From Aspidiotus rigidus (lineage: Eukaryota > Arthropoda > Insecta > Hemiptera > Diaspididae), in the NCBI GenBank assembly GCA_035079385.1, contig JAVHKY010000015.1, positions 1,302,001 through 1,366,000 of the forward strand: a stretch of DNA of 64,000 nt, read 5' to 3'. Below, one piece after another: positions 11,658 through 22,068 of the stretch. How positions within the stretch are numbered: the stretch's first letter is position 1; each line of letters begins with the position of its first letter. The notes under the pieces were generated by a model that had not been told where the DNA came from, searched no databases, and saw only the letters and a list, made by a program, of their open reading frames with translations. The translations under genes and the position numbers were made by a program.

Positions 11658-11801
11658 AGGAGTAAAACAGACGGAGTAATTTAATTAAAGCCACAGAAAT
11701 ACAAAATACACGGGAGCGCTTTCGATTAAAGAACCATTGTCAACGGGTGACATGAAAGCAACTGAACCAACACCGGCCGGCAACAAACACTGCCGAGGAA
11801 A
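11601..11801 (-). repeat. PLE inter-unit repeat (pLTR part), right copy
   Basis: Nearly identical in sequence and spacing to 8984-9184. It holds the first codons of the next PLE copy (MNMLSFDVFGHNLEN) and the short noncoding stretch after the preceding stop, including the block GATTAAAGAACCATTGTC discussed as hammerhead-like. The pair shows that the array arose by tandem duplication or tandem integration. Confidence 0.8.
11715..11746 (-). ncRNA. Hammerhead-like block, second array copy
   Basis: The same block as at 9098-9129, sitting in the second inter-unit repeat between a PLE stop and the next PLE start. GAAA and the GGTT/AA-stem remain; the CTGANGA box is degenerate. Confidence 0.35.
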
Positions 11802-12360
11802 TCATGACTGTACTAGCGAGTCATCGCAATGTGAATCATACTCATAAGCTAGTTCAATCAACCCCTCATCAGGTATATACCTGTTGAGCACATTTAGGTT
11901 GTCGTTATTCAGATGGCGAATAATTTCAATATGTTCTAAGGCGGTACGATTGAAAACCGAGGACTCTCTATGGAGGAGGGACTCGGATCTCTCTTTGAAA
12001 CTATGGCCAGTGGTAATAAGATGGTCCGCAAATACCGAATCACCCAATTTCTTCTTTTCTCACGCCTTCCTATGCTCATCTATTCTAATTTTGAGCTGAC
12101 GTCCAGTCTCGCCTATGTAGATTCCATTAGAGTCATTACACTCCATTTTGTAAACCCCACTTCTTTCGACCAGTGGGATGGGGTCCTTCAGCTTAACGAA
12201 CAGACTTTTTACAGTGTTAAGATTGTAATACACTGGGCGAAACCCAAATGGGCGGAGGACACGACCTAACTGGGAAGAGAATTTTCCTAAAAAGGGGAGC
12301 CCGATCCAACGTTTTCTACTGTCAGACGCCGGATTGCGGGGGAGGGAGGTAGTGGCATTC
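11802..12360 (-). pseudogene. PLE C-terminal fragment with GIY-YIG domain
   Basis: Covers the RT-nuclease linker and the whole GIY-YIG region of a 5'-truncated PLE. A nonsense codon splits it near 12058 (RKA-stop where the neighbour has RKAW). The frame is otherwise continuous. It keeps GVYKMECNDS, YIGETGRQLKIRI, and FADHLITTGHSF, the last segment being shortened in the full copy at 9185-11657. One Cys of the CxxC pair is Ser. The fragment stops abruptly near 12360. Confidence 0.85.
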
Positions 12361-12439
12361 AAGTCCTGTTGAACTTCAGAAAATTGGACTTTGAGGTAAC
12401 CTGCTGAATAAGGCCTCAAAATATCCTGGATGATGAATC

Positions 12440-13913
12440 CTTCGCCCTCTCGGTTGTGCGGCCAACTTAAGATCCACAAACCGAATCGTCCGGTGGTCGC
12501 TTATTACACCGATGCTTTCTACAATTCGGCTCGCTATCTCGGTAAATGGTTTTGCATTCATTTCAACTTCGCTCCGCAACACACTATCATTAACTCCACT
12601 AATCTTGCTTCAAAATTGGAAGACGCGTCCTTTCCTCCTGACGCCTCACTCAATTCTTTCGATGTATCCAGCATGTATATTAATATTCCGGTCGCCCAGA
12701 GTATTGGCTACAAGTTGGCATACCTCACCTCCAATAACATTCATACCGATACCATCTCCGAGTTCCACGTCCTCATCTCTTATGCTCAGCAAGAATACTT
12801 GTTTCCACCGGGATGTTCTTTATGAATTCCTCGATGGCCTTCCAATGGGCGCCCCTCTTTCTTCGCTCGTCGCCGATATCTTTATGGACAAGTTCGAAAC
12901 GGACCTCCTTAATAGCACCGTTCTCCCCCAACCTCACATTCTTCTTTGGCTTCTTTACGTCGACGACATTCTTTGCGTTTGGAATGGTTCTTCGTCGGGT
13001 CTCGAAAACCTCTCACTTGAATTCCTTTCATCCGACCATCCACTTCACTCTAGAACTCGGTGGTCCCTCTATCAACTAGCTCGACCTCACCATCTCTCTC
13101 CAACTCGAGAACCTTCAGCTTTCTCCTCATTTCGCCATCTAACGTGAACCTTCTGATACTGGCATTCTTATCAATGGCGCACCTTTTCATGATCATTTTC
13201 ATAAATAATTCTCTGTCTTAGTCGCCTTCATTAATCGTCTCCTCGCCATTCCTCTCTCAACTCATAACTTTAACTTGGAGAAGAACCATATCTCTGAACT
13301 TGCGCGCATCAATAACATCCCTTTTAACATCGATAAGGTTATTTCAAGAGAATCCCTCCAACGCGCGATACATTCTACCTATTCTCTTCAGCGCGCCCAC
13401 TCTCCCATTCGTACGCGCTGGATTCGTTTGCTCTTCTTCATCCATCACTTTTATAGAATGATCCGCGTTTTCATACCCCATGGGTATCAATGCGCCTTTG
13501 ATTCTCTTCTGACCTTAGGCCACTTATCCTCTCTCAAGGATAAGCTCCCACCTGTCTACCGTGCTCTTTGCACTGCACCTAATTATTTGACAGTTTATAT
13601 TGGCCAGACCGGCCGTTCCCTTAAAGATCGCTCCAGTGAACACTTCTCTGCTTTCCTAAACCACCAACCGGATAATTCCGCCATAGCGAAGCATTGCATC
13701 GAGGAGAACCATAGCTTCGATCACTTCAATTTCAAACTCATCCACAAGGTGACTAACGGCCGACTCCTTAACAAGTTAGAAGAGGTTGAAACGATTGCCG
13801 AGCCTTCTCGGTCAGGCGATTCTCTTCTCAATGATACTCGCTTCACTTTCACTAACCCTTTCATCTCCCACATGCACAATCATGCTCCGTCCGATACCTT
13901 CATTTCTTTTTGA
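12440..13913 (+). pseudogene. Second-family PLE, RT plus GIY-YIG, 5'-truncated
   Basis: Order: RT start LKIHKPNRPVVAYYTD, motif A NSFDVSSMYINIP, a frameshift near 12815, motif B GLPMGAPLSSLVADIFMDKF, motif C YVDD (LLYVDDILCVWNG), LELGGPSIN then a stop near 13077, a damaged stretch to about 13270, then an intact 212-codon frame from 13275 with the linker (TRWIRLLFFIHHFYRMIRVF) and a GIY-YIG-like domain (TVYIGQTGRSLKDRSSEH, AIAKHCIEENHSF), ending at TGA 13911-13913. It is pyrimidine-rich on the coding strand and clearly divergent from the minus-strand PLEs nearby. The N-terminal third is missing and the left end abuts the other array near 12360-12440. Confidence 0.85.
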
Positions 13914-15399
13914 TCTTCTTTCTGTCCTCTTCCACTCCTTTCCTTTTCTTCTCTCGACGCACGGTTATGTCAACGCAAGTATTTTCATTCAATACACCTA
14001 AGAGATGCTACGCTCCTGTGGTAGATCTCATTACGGTTGAGCTCGACCAGGAGTGAATGGATAAAGGAATCAGAACGAAGTGCGTACTGGAAAATGTTGT
14101 CGACTGTTTTTCCACTTCAACCATACTTGGAGTCGACAAACATTCTCCTCCACGACGAGTCATCTCGTCAAATTATTCGGTGATCTTCGAAAAGGAAATG
14201 CTCGCACTAACCGACTTCGCTTTCGGCTGTGGATTTTTTTCTCGATGATAATAATATCGCGAGCGAATTTTCCTAAACGAAGGAAGAAAGTCTAGAATAT
14301 TTTCCTCTTCGTTTCCACGATGCTTTCCCATTAAATTCGTTACTCGACGCCAAAATTGTATTTCCCGAATTGGCTCATCTTTATCGCGAGAACCATTCTC
14401 AAAAAATTCTCGAACGCTTCGCGCAACATAACGTTCGCGAAATGAGCATTCGTTTCCTGTTGCGAAAACTAATACGAATACGATATACCATACTGCGTTA
14501 TACGGGACAAGTGAAACAAAACGTCACTTTTTCAATGCGTATGGAATACAAAATAACACGCGATCGATGATTAATTATTTTACATTTCGGTTTGAACACT
14601 CTCCCTCCCGTCCCATTCCTATCTAACTCGCCCAACTTACTCCAAGAAAGTGATTTCATCACAATAAAGTTACACGCGTTCTACCCACGATTTCGCGGAA
14701 ATGAAAAATGTCTTCCACTCGCGAATGTGGAACGTACCATCTAGAACTCATTGATGTTTGATTCGTGATACAGAACCGATGCCATTCTACACGCATCCTA
14801 TTACGAATATTTTCTTCCAAAACCGTCGCGAAATATCCGAGTTCATTTACAATTTTTCACATCGCCGAGCATCCGAACGCATCTTCGCGAACTGATTTCT
14901 ATACAGCGCTGTTGTTATACAGAAACAATAATTGTCGATAAAAGCTCTCGGAATGCTTGGAAAGGCAATAATTTTTGTACTTTCGTGTCACAAAGGAAAC
15001 GTAACTTTGTGTGAATCGCACGTAAATAAAAAAAGGAGAATACCTTTCTATAGGTCTGCGTGAAGTTGTGCTGTCGTTTTTGAAAATATTATTATAGCAA
15101 AACGAAAGAGAGAAGTTGCGTTTCTGACTGATTCATATTTTGTAGAATGCAGGAAGTTTTTTTATAGAGTCGCAAAAGAGCAAAAATGAAATGAAGTATC
15201 GGATGGGAAATCAGCCATAGAAATAAATTTTGAGTAAATTTCTTGGATCATGTATAAGTTTTTGGCTGTTTGCAAAGGAATACAGTGTAAAAATATATCA
15301 ATCTCGATTATACAGACATAACAATCTCGAATATATCGATTGAACAATGTCAATTATACCGATACCTTGATCAAAATATCGATTCTGTTAAGCCTTCAT
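13914..15399. other. No gene recognised
   Basis: Follows the PLE stop; the first part may be its 3' end. It contains CpG-containing unique-looking DNA and short frames near 14057-14570 that show no family. Nothing else is supported. Confidence 0.45.
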
Positions 15400-15755
15400 T
15401 ATAGACCTGTATTCTAACCTAGTACAAGTCTAGTATACTATATTTTAAGCCACTAGCTTCAGAGGGCTCAACCGCTCACTCCCGGAAAGTCCAGTACCTA
15501 TACAATATTTTAAGCTAACTAGCTTTTGGGAGCTCATTCACCCCGCTCGTTCGCCCCGCTTCTTAATCTAGTATAAGGCTAATATACTGAAAGAATATTA
15601 GGCCCGGCTAAACCTACTGCAGCAGCCTACTTTAGGATTAGTATTATCAGGTCTAGTTAATATAAGCCTAGTATGCGGTATTATTAAGCTTAGTACGTAT
15701 ATTGAAGGCCTAGTAAAGCCTAGTATACTTCGTACTACGCCTAGTATCATCCTCT
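15400..15755. repeat. Degenerate CCTAGTATA word repeat
   Basis: Words such as CCTAGTAC, TCTAGTATA, GCCTAGTATG and GCCTAGTAAAG recur many times. Two embedded blocks, near 15463-15490 and 15520-15560, carry CTAGCTT, then CTCA, then CCGCTC. The latter resemble, in reverse orientation, the repeat at 27340-27545. The word also recurs at 58107-58175. Confidence 0.55.
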
Positions 15756-15756
15756 T

Positions 15757-16605
15757 ATCGTTGGGAAACACCTGGAAAGAGTGATAGCCAATCGACTGGA
15801 GAGCTATCTGAAGGAAAGAGATCTAATCTCTCGTAACCTGTACGGTTTTCAAACTGGACGCTGCACATCAGATGCTGGGATCCGGCTGAAGAGGATAACC
15901 GAGTCAGCGCGCTAATGACACCCTGGTGGTATACACTGCCGAAACAACTGTAGCGGTGGAGAGCAGGATAAACCGGGCTCTAGAGGTAGTGACGCGTTGG
16001 ATCGAGTCGGCTGGACTCGAACTTGCAGCTATTCACGACCCTCGGAAGTTCAGTCCACCCACCTTTCGCCTGCAAGGTGTGGAAATTGAAACCAAGAAGC
16101 GATCTCGGCATCGGTTTGATTCAACGTTGAGCTTCAGACACCATTCCCTGATGACAACGCAAAAGGCAGGTAGGGTAGTTGGATACCTAAGCCACCTGGG
16201 AGGACCGAGAGAAGCAAGAAGAAGGACTATGACGAGCACCGCCTTGTCGATCCTCCTATAAGATGCGCCAGTATATGGACCGACTCCATGAAGATACCAT
16301 ACAGAAAGAGAGAGATGGTAATTATCCAACAAAGAGTTGCGCTGAGGTGTGTTAGTGCCTACCGCACGGTCTCGACGGAGGCTCCTTATGTATTAGTACG
16401 TTCACCAACAATCGAGCTCCTTGCTAAAGAGAGCGGTGGTGTTCAAAGCAAAGAAGACAACGACGACCAACCAAGAAGCTTTACGAGTCAAGTAGGAGGC
16501 CAGGCGCTCCTTGTTTGTAAAGTGAAAAGGAAGAACTGCCTAGAACGAGCTGGGTACATGGACAACCCGTGAGCAAATACGCGACCTTGATGAGTGGATG
16601 GACCG
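15757..16605 (+). pseudogene. R1-type LINE fragment lacking RT core
   Basis: Reads from the RT region GKHLERVIANRLESYLKERD, NLYGFQTGRCTSDAG, RLKRITES, then jumps to a frame-shifted DTLVVYTAETTVAVES, so palm motifs A, B and half of C are absent. It then follows the thumb region: RWIESAGLELA, GRVVGYLSHLGGPREARRRT, and VSTEAPYVLVRSPTIELLAK. Several stops and frameshifts break it. The same deletion appears in the copy at 35.46-37.70 kb. Similarity to that copy ends near 16605. R1-type enzymes prime reverse transcription at nicked target DNA; this copy cannot. Confidence 0.8.
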
Positions 16606-17018
16606 ACACCATGGTCAAAAAGCTGGTCAACTATTCAATCACTCAAAGGAAAAATTTCCCTGCAGCTTTGACACCTTCTCTTCTTTTCGAATTCTTACCT
16701 TTTGTGACATAGTGACCAACGATTTCGCTGTCGCCGATCTTTCGAATTTTATAACTGCAAAATTTTGGCCTATGAATTTCCGCCTCCTGGGAACGGAGAA
16801 CGAGGATTTTTTCGCGCTAAATAATATTTTCAGTCCTACTGCACTTGTATACCGTAGGTGATAAACATAACGTGTGCATTCATGATGTCAGAGGAATTTT
16901 CGTATATAGGACAAAGTACATTGGTGGAAGGTGCCACCCCCTCTAACCATTATTTATTCATTAAAAATGTTTTTCATACATCTTATCACACTTTTACACG
17001 TTGTTAAGCCCGTGAAAC
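16606..17018. other. No feature recognised
   Basis: Between the R1 fragment and the PLE target duplication. A short frame at 16598-16861 has no recognisable domain. Confidence 0.45.
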
Positions 17019-17030
17019 GCCATTACTCTA

Positions 17031-17213
17031 TCGAAGAAAAGCTCCACAACATTCAAAAAAGTAAACTGGAGGACAATTTGCAAGAACCGCAGAAAAATAT
17101 ACAAGGAAGCCGCGAGCGCGCTTTCGGTTAAACAACCATTCTCAAGCATAGATAAAAAGCGACTCGACGAGATGGGAAAAGAGAACAGTCACAACGACGG
17201 AGGAGAAGAAATC
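17031..17213 (+). repeat. Left inverted terminal repeat of PLE
   Basis: Starts exactly at the target duplication with TCGAAGAAAAGCTCCACAAC. It matches 18992-19174 in reverse complement with few differences. It includes the hammerhead-like block at 17117-17147. The same end forms both arms of the palindrome at 48451-48575. Confidence 0.85.
17117..17147 (-). ncRNA. Hammerhead-like block in inverted PLE end
   Basis: The minus strand reads CGCTTGAGAATGGTTG, TTTAACCGAAAGCGC. The GGTT/AACC stem, GAAA box and GCGC are intact, while the CTGANGA box carries a one-base insertion. The right arm holds a reverse-complement copy (19055-19090) in which GAAA is damaged. Confidence 0.35.
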
Positions 17214-19208
17214 ATGATTGAACTAGCGAAGTATGAGACTGTGAGTCATACTCGTAAACTAGCTCGATCAACCCCTCGTCCGGAATGTACCTGTTGAGTA
17301 AACTTATGTTATCGCTATTAAGATGACGAATAATTTCAATGATTTCCAGAGCACGGCGTTTGAAGTAAGCCTTCTCTCTGTGGAGGAGGGTTTCTGACCC
17401 CTCCCTGAAACCATGACCACTAGTTATAAGATGGTCAGCAAATGCGGATTCGCCCAAATGCCTTTTTTCCTAATCTTTTAGATGTTCAGCCACTTTAATT
17501 TTAATCTGACGGCTAGTCTCGCCGACATACATACATCCCATTACAGTCCCTGCAAGCTATGCTATAAACGCCGCTCTTTTCAAGGGGCGGGATAGGGTCC
17601 TTTGACCTGAATAGTAGCCCTTTTACCGTCGTAGGGTTATAAAACATCGGACGGAAACCGAAGGGGCGGAGGGCGCGACTCAATTTCGAAGAAAATTTAC
17701 CCAAGAAGGGGAGTTTAATGAAACGGGTCCTGCTATCGACAGACGAGTCGCGGGGGAGGGAAGTAGTTGAATCAAGGCAATTCAGCCAAGTATTTTATAA
17801 TATTGAGTTCTTTTTGGAAAGCTGCCTGGTTCAGCGGGATGCGGGTTAGCCGATGAATGAAGCTATTAAAAGCCGCGAACTTGTGAGAAACAGGGCAGAA
17901 TGACGAGCCGTGGACGACAATATCGGTCGAAGTATCTTTTCTATATATTGAAAACTCGTGGACTCCATCTCCAACTGAGATGGTGAGATCCAAGAAGTTA
18001 ATATTAGAACCTCCAACCTCTAAGGTTTTGATGGAGGGATATTGAACATTAAGATACTTAAGAAACTCACCAAGGAGATCTTGGGGACCGGTCCACGCAC
18101 ATAGGACGTGATCTATATACCTGTACCAATAATGGACGTAATCCAGGAATACCCTGCCTGAGGTGAAGAGGTCAGCCTCAAATTTGGACATGAAGATCTC
18201 CGATACAAGGGAACCCAAAGGGGATCCGGTAGGAATGCAACCTCCTCTGGGAACTCATAGAATTTCCCATTAAACTTGCAAAAATTGGGGGACCAACATA
18301 CATTAAGTAAATTAAAGAATTCTAGCAACTCTTCATGAGGAGTATTAAAACGAACGAGGAGGTCACCCATATGTTGCATGGCGACAGTTCTCGGTATGTT
18401 GGGGAACAGGCCGACAACGTCAAAAGAGCATAGAGTGGTACCCGGAGGAAGTAAATTGTCTTTAAGTTTATCGGCTAAGGAGACAGAGTTTTTAATCGAG
18501 TAAGTAGACTCGTACTCAGTGCGAGATTTAAACCATCTATCCAAGTATTTAGCGAGAGAGTAAGCGGGGGAGGAGACATGAGACACAACAGGACGCATCG
18601 GAGTATCCTTTTTGTGTATCTTACGCAGCCCATAGAGGAGGGTGGGCACCGGATTCGGTTCAAGGAGGCATTTTTTAGTCGAGGGTTTGCTTATTAGAAC
18701 AGAACTCTCATTAATAACCTTCCTAACCTCTTTAACGTACTTAGGGAAATTGAAGTCAGTATTTTCAATGGCCCTACACTGGTAAAGCACCTCATCGACT
18801 TTGGTAACGTAGGTTGACTTCTCCATAACGACTACAGAACTCCCTTTATCAGCCTTCGTGAGCAATGAATCATCCTCCTTGAGCTTCCTCCTCAAACCCT
18901 TGATCACCTCCCTCACAGTGCCATTCATGCACGGAAGTGGAGTGTTACGGACCAAATCAGCACACGTTTTTTGAGTATCAACTCCGAGACTGATTTCTTC
19001 TCCTCCGTCGTTGTGACTGTTCTCTTTTCCCATCTCGCGTCGAGTCGCTTTATCTACGCTTGAGAATGGTTGTTTAACCGATCGCGCGCTCGCGGCTTCC
19101 TTGTATATTTTTCTGCGGTTCTTGCAAATTGCCCTCCAGTTTACTTTATCGAGTATTGTGGAGCTTTTCTTCGATATGTCCGACCGTAAACTTGAGAACC
19201 GGATCAAT
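17212..19208 (-). pseudogene. PLE RT / GIY-YIG polyprotein, broken
   Basis: From the right: a frame through the inverted arm (FSSLRSDISKKSSTILDKVN), then LGVDTQKTCADLVRNTPLPC, LLTKADKGSSVVVMEKS, RKIHKKDTPMRPVVSH and motif A CSFDVVGLFPNIP. A shift near 18230 leads to GSLVSEIFMSKF and motif C as RYIDHVLCAW: the second catalytic Asp is His. Next come a premature stop near 17772 and a shift inside GIY-YIG (GVYSIACRDCNGMYV, then out of frame at an ATAC duplication near 17526). The C-terminus GLIELVYEYDSQSHTSLVQS ends at 17212. Inactive by several independent lesions. Confidence 0.88.
18992..19174 (-). repeat. Right inverted terminal repeat of PLE
   Basis: Reverse complement of 17031-17213. It is followed by a 34-base tail (19175-19208) that has a counterpart only at the right side of the 48451-48612 palindrome. 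That shared asymmetry argues for a common insertion mechanism. Confidence 0.85.
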
Positions 19209-19220
19209 GCCATGACTCTA

Positions 19221-22066
19221 CTTTGTAGAATGCTATTTACACAGGTTTTGATGAATGGGGGTACTTTCATTAACTTTGTCGGCCGAGGGGGAGAACTAGG
19301 CTTAAGATGAAGAACACTATCCTATAAGAAATTTGATGAGGAACAATTTTGAACTGAGGTATTTTTCACATAACCTGTATATTTCGCGAGATATTTGCAT
19401 AAAACTGATTTTTGGGGGTTCAAACCCCCATAAAAAAGCGAAATTCTTAGAGAGTCGTTCTAGACATCATTCTCTACCATTTTCAGTCATCAAAAATATT
19501 TTTATTGCTCCTTATTCGCCTAAACTAGGTTTAAAACCGAATAAGGCCGAAAATGGAATAAATGCCGAAAACGGGGTTTAGAGCTAAATAAAGCCAAAAA
19601 TGACCATTTTATTAAATATCGTTCAAAATTATAAAATTTTGGAAAAAATTAGCTGAATTTTGCTGGTGAAAAGTGGGCATTTTTTAAAAAAATATTATTT
19701 TTAGTCCAAAGTTGAAAAATTAAAAATTTTGATTGATAGATTGCTAGGATTTTTTATTGATGAGTTTAATCCCCAAAATTCGTTTACTTTGTTCGAAATC
19801 ACGTAATTTTGGTGGTAAATTGAATAATTCTGGACGTGAATTTTGTAAGAGCGCTGAAAACGAATGTTTTTTTTTTCATATTTTTCTTTTAAATACCGAA
19901 TAATGCCGAAAATGCAACTTTAAGTCTCGAAGCTTTTCATTTTTAGTGCCGAAAAATCTGGGCTCTTCATGATATTGTGGATTTTGAATTTAAGAAAGGG
20001 ATTTTTGAACAGTACTCGATTGCTAGTGAAAAGGATGTGCGAGAATTCTTTAGGATCTAGTGGTTCTGACTAGAATAAATATTGGACAATGAGTATTACT
20101 CCCTTGAATAGATTAGACACCATGAGATACAACTTACTCGTTCTCCTTAAATAGAAGACAATTTGAACGACAATAAATAAGACTCAGGATCAGACTCTTC
20201 ATAGAATAGGAATAATTATACTTCAGTCATAGTCAGTATGAGTAAATCCCCTTAGAGTGTTGGAGTAGAAATTAAACAGGAAGGTCGCGGGTGTTATGAA
20301 TCCAGCGCACGTCAACTCTTCTTGTTATAAGTATACATATTACTGATTACTGATTTGCTGAGAAAAAACGACAAATGAGTCTCTAACAAGAAATGAAATA
20401 CTCCATATGCAGTATTGTTTAAATTCTCTTTTACTTTGATCATCCTACGATGCATTGTTATCGGCCGTTTCAGGTCAGAACACGAACACGATTCATTAGG
20501 CTGATTTCGCGGTGGGCGAAAGTTTTCCTCGGCAGAGAAAATCTACACTCGCACTCTATTCATTCGTCCGCAGTTACCAATCAAATTATACAATACATAC
20601 ATGGGGAATGTAGAATCATCTTTCTTAGAAGTCGTTTCATCGCTGCAGCATTTTTGCGGCTCGGTCTGCATCGAGATTCTCATTTTCAAGAATACATATC
20701 TCGCGCATATAACCTGTGTGTACGAAGATGGTATTTCATAAAAGCGTGCCTCGAGAGAGCGAATATATTTAGTTTTTAATAATGGCTCACTTTTCATGTT
20801 CAACCACCTTCCGTCATCCACAATTTCTTACCTTCGTCTAGCATCAGCGAAACTTTCTTGGCCGTACTTCGCTTACTTCAAAAAAACTTACTAAGGTTTA
20901 GAAACGAATTTGAGGAAAAAACGGTGCAAAAAAAAAGTTTCTCGAACTTTATCTTCCCCTTCACGCTCAAATCTCATTTTATAGCGCCGAGAATTTTCAT
21001 TAATGAGCTACGAGTAGTACTATCGAAGTACAAAATTATTACATCGAAAACATATCAAATAAACATCCGATATCGACTCTTATTTTTTTTTTCCTCGTGG
21101 CTTACGGCAACGGTTTACCGTAGTGTGCGTGTGGCAAAATTATTTCACTTGGTTATTAATTAAATTTTCGAGGCGCTAAAAGATACTGCAATTACTAAGT
21201 TTTTGTGGGATCTGTTTCTCTTTTACCAGCTACCGCGCTATCCTCTCTCCATGTTTCCTTTTCCTACGATTCCAGCCACCTATTTTCTAAACCGTTTCTC
21301 AGCCTTGTATATTTTACTTCATAAGAAAGTCTTACCAATCGGAGACTGGTAATAATTGATTACGGCTGTTTTGTAAGGACTTAGCAAACACAGCACGTCA
21401 AGTACACAGTTTCGCAGTTCGTTACCGCAATTTCATCGCATACGAATAAACCATTCTTTTTTTCTTCCCTCTCTCTGCTCTTTCGGAGCACCACAAGTAA
21501 ACTGATTTTCTTCTCACTTTTTTTTTTTCTTCACCGTGTCTCCCTGTGTATCTCTTCTCCTTTTGATGGTAAATTTTCTAGTGTCTTAATCGATGTACAT
21601 CGTGTATATTTAGCGGGTTTGGTCCGCGGTACAAAATACGAATTAATTTGTTCCGCAGTTCATTTCTTCGGTACAAAGTACCCTTGTAACAAACGTTATT
21701 ATTTGTAGCATCGTGTTTCGCGTTAGAGAAGAGGAAGAAGAAAAAATACTCTTTAATTCTCGTTAAATCAACTTTTATCCCGTCGGTTCAAAAATTTCAA
21801 TTTTCACCGTCCGACGAGAAGGTAAATATTTAGGTACTCTCAATTGAGTCAAAGACTGTGGTAGTGTAATTTCGATGAATTTAATAAATAAATATCTCGA
21901 CCGTGACGGAGTGACTTCGTTCAAGTACTTATTTAACAGACTTGGGTCTATAATTTCTTTTATGGCATTAATGGTAGTAGTTAGTACCTACATCTATCAT
22001 TTTTCGGCAAGATTGATGACGAGGCGTTCTGAAATGAGCTATCAAAAATTTTGTACTTGTAGACAT
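19221..22066. other. Mostly unrecognised DNA; one dispersed AT-rich repeat
   Basis: The part at 19655-19960 is homologous to 48815-49100 (shared words GTTGAAAAATTAAAAATTTT, GATTGCTAGGATTTTT, AATCCCCAAAATTCG, AAAACGAATGTTTTTT). Before it, words like GCCGAAAA and AATAAAGCC recur. From 20000 to 22066 I see no gene, TIR pair or RNA; several short frames have no domain. Confidence 0.5.
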
Positions 22067-22068
22067 TA

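Larger units (their letters stand above)
8798..12360 (-). mobile_element. Head-to-tail Penelope-like element array
   Basis: Read on the minus strand (right to left) the order is: C-terminal half of one PLE (12360-11802), 145 bp, a complete PLE (11657-9185), the same 145-bp spacer, then the N-terminal start of a third copy (9040 to about 8984, MSMSSFDIFGHNLEN). The direct repeats 8984-9720 and 11601-12355 are nearly identical, with one 18-bp indel. The unit length is 2617 bp by either boundary. Direct partial duplication (pLTR) is a known PLE feature. Similarity stops near 8984 and 12360, and the right edge abuts a plus-strand PLE of another family. Confidence 0.85.
17031..19208 (-). mobile_element. 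Complete PLE insertion with inverted ends and 12-bp TSD
   Basis: Flanked by GCCATTACTCTA (17019-17030) and GCCATGACTCTA (19209-19220), a 12-bp target duplication with one mismatch. About 183 bp at the left (17031-17213) recurs in reverse complement at the right (18992-19174). Beyond the right arm lie 34 extra bases with no left counterpart. Inverted terminal copies with a short one-sided tail are known for PLEs. The coding part is 5'-truncated and the inverted arm replaces the missing N-terminal third. Confidence 0.85.

Noticed and set aside
12512..13147. A 211-codon Ser/Leu-rich frame on the plus strand
   Set aside because: It overlaps the PLE RT in another frame and contains no RT motif; a shadow of the pyrimidine-rich strand.
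19411..19427. GGGGGTTCAAACCCCC, which looks like a tRNA T-arm/B-box
   Set aside because: No A-box, acceptor stem or anticodon arm fits around it; it is a simple hairpin.
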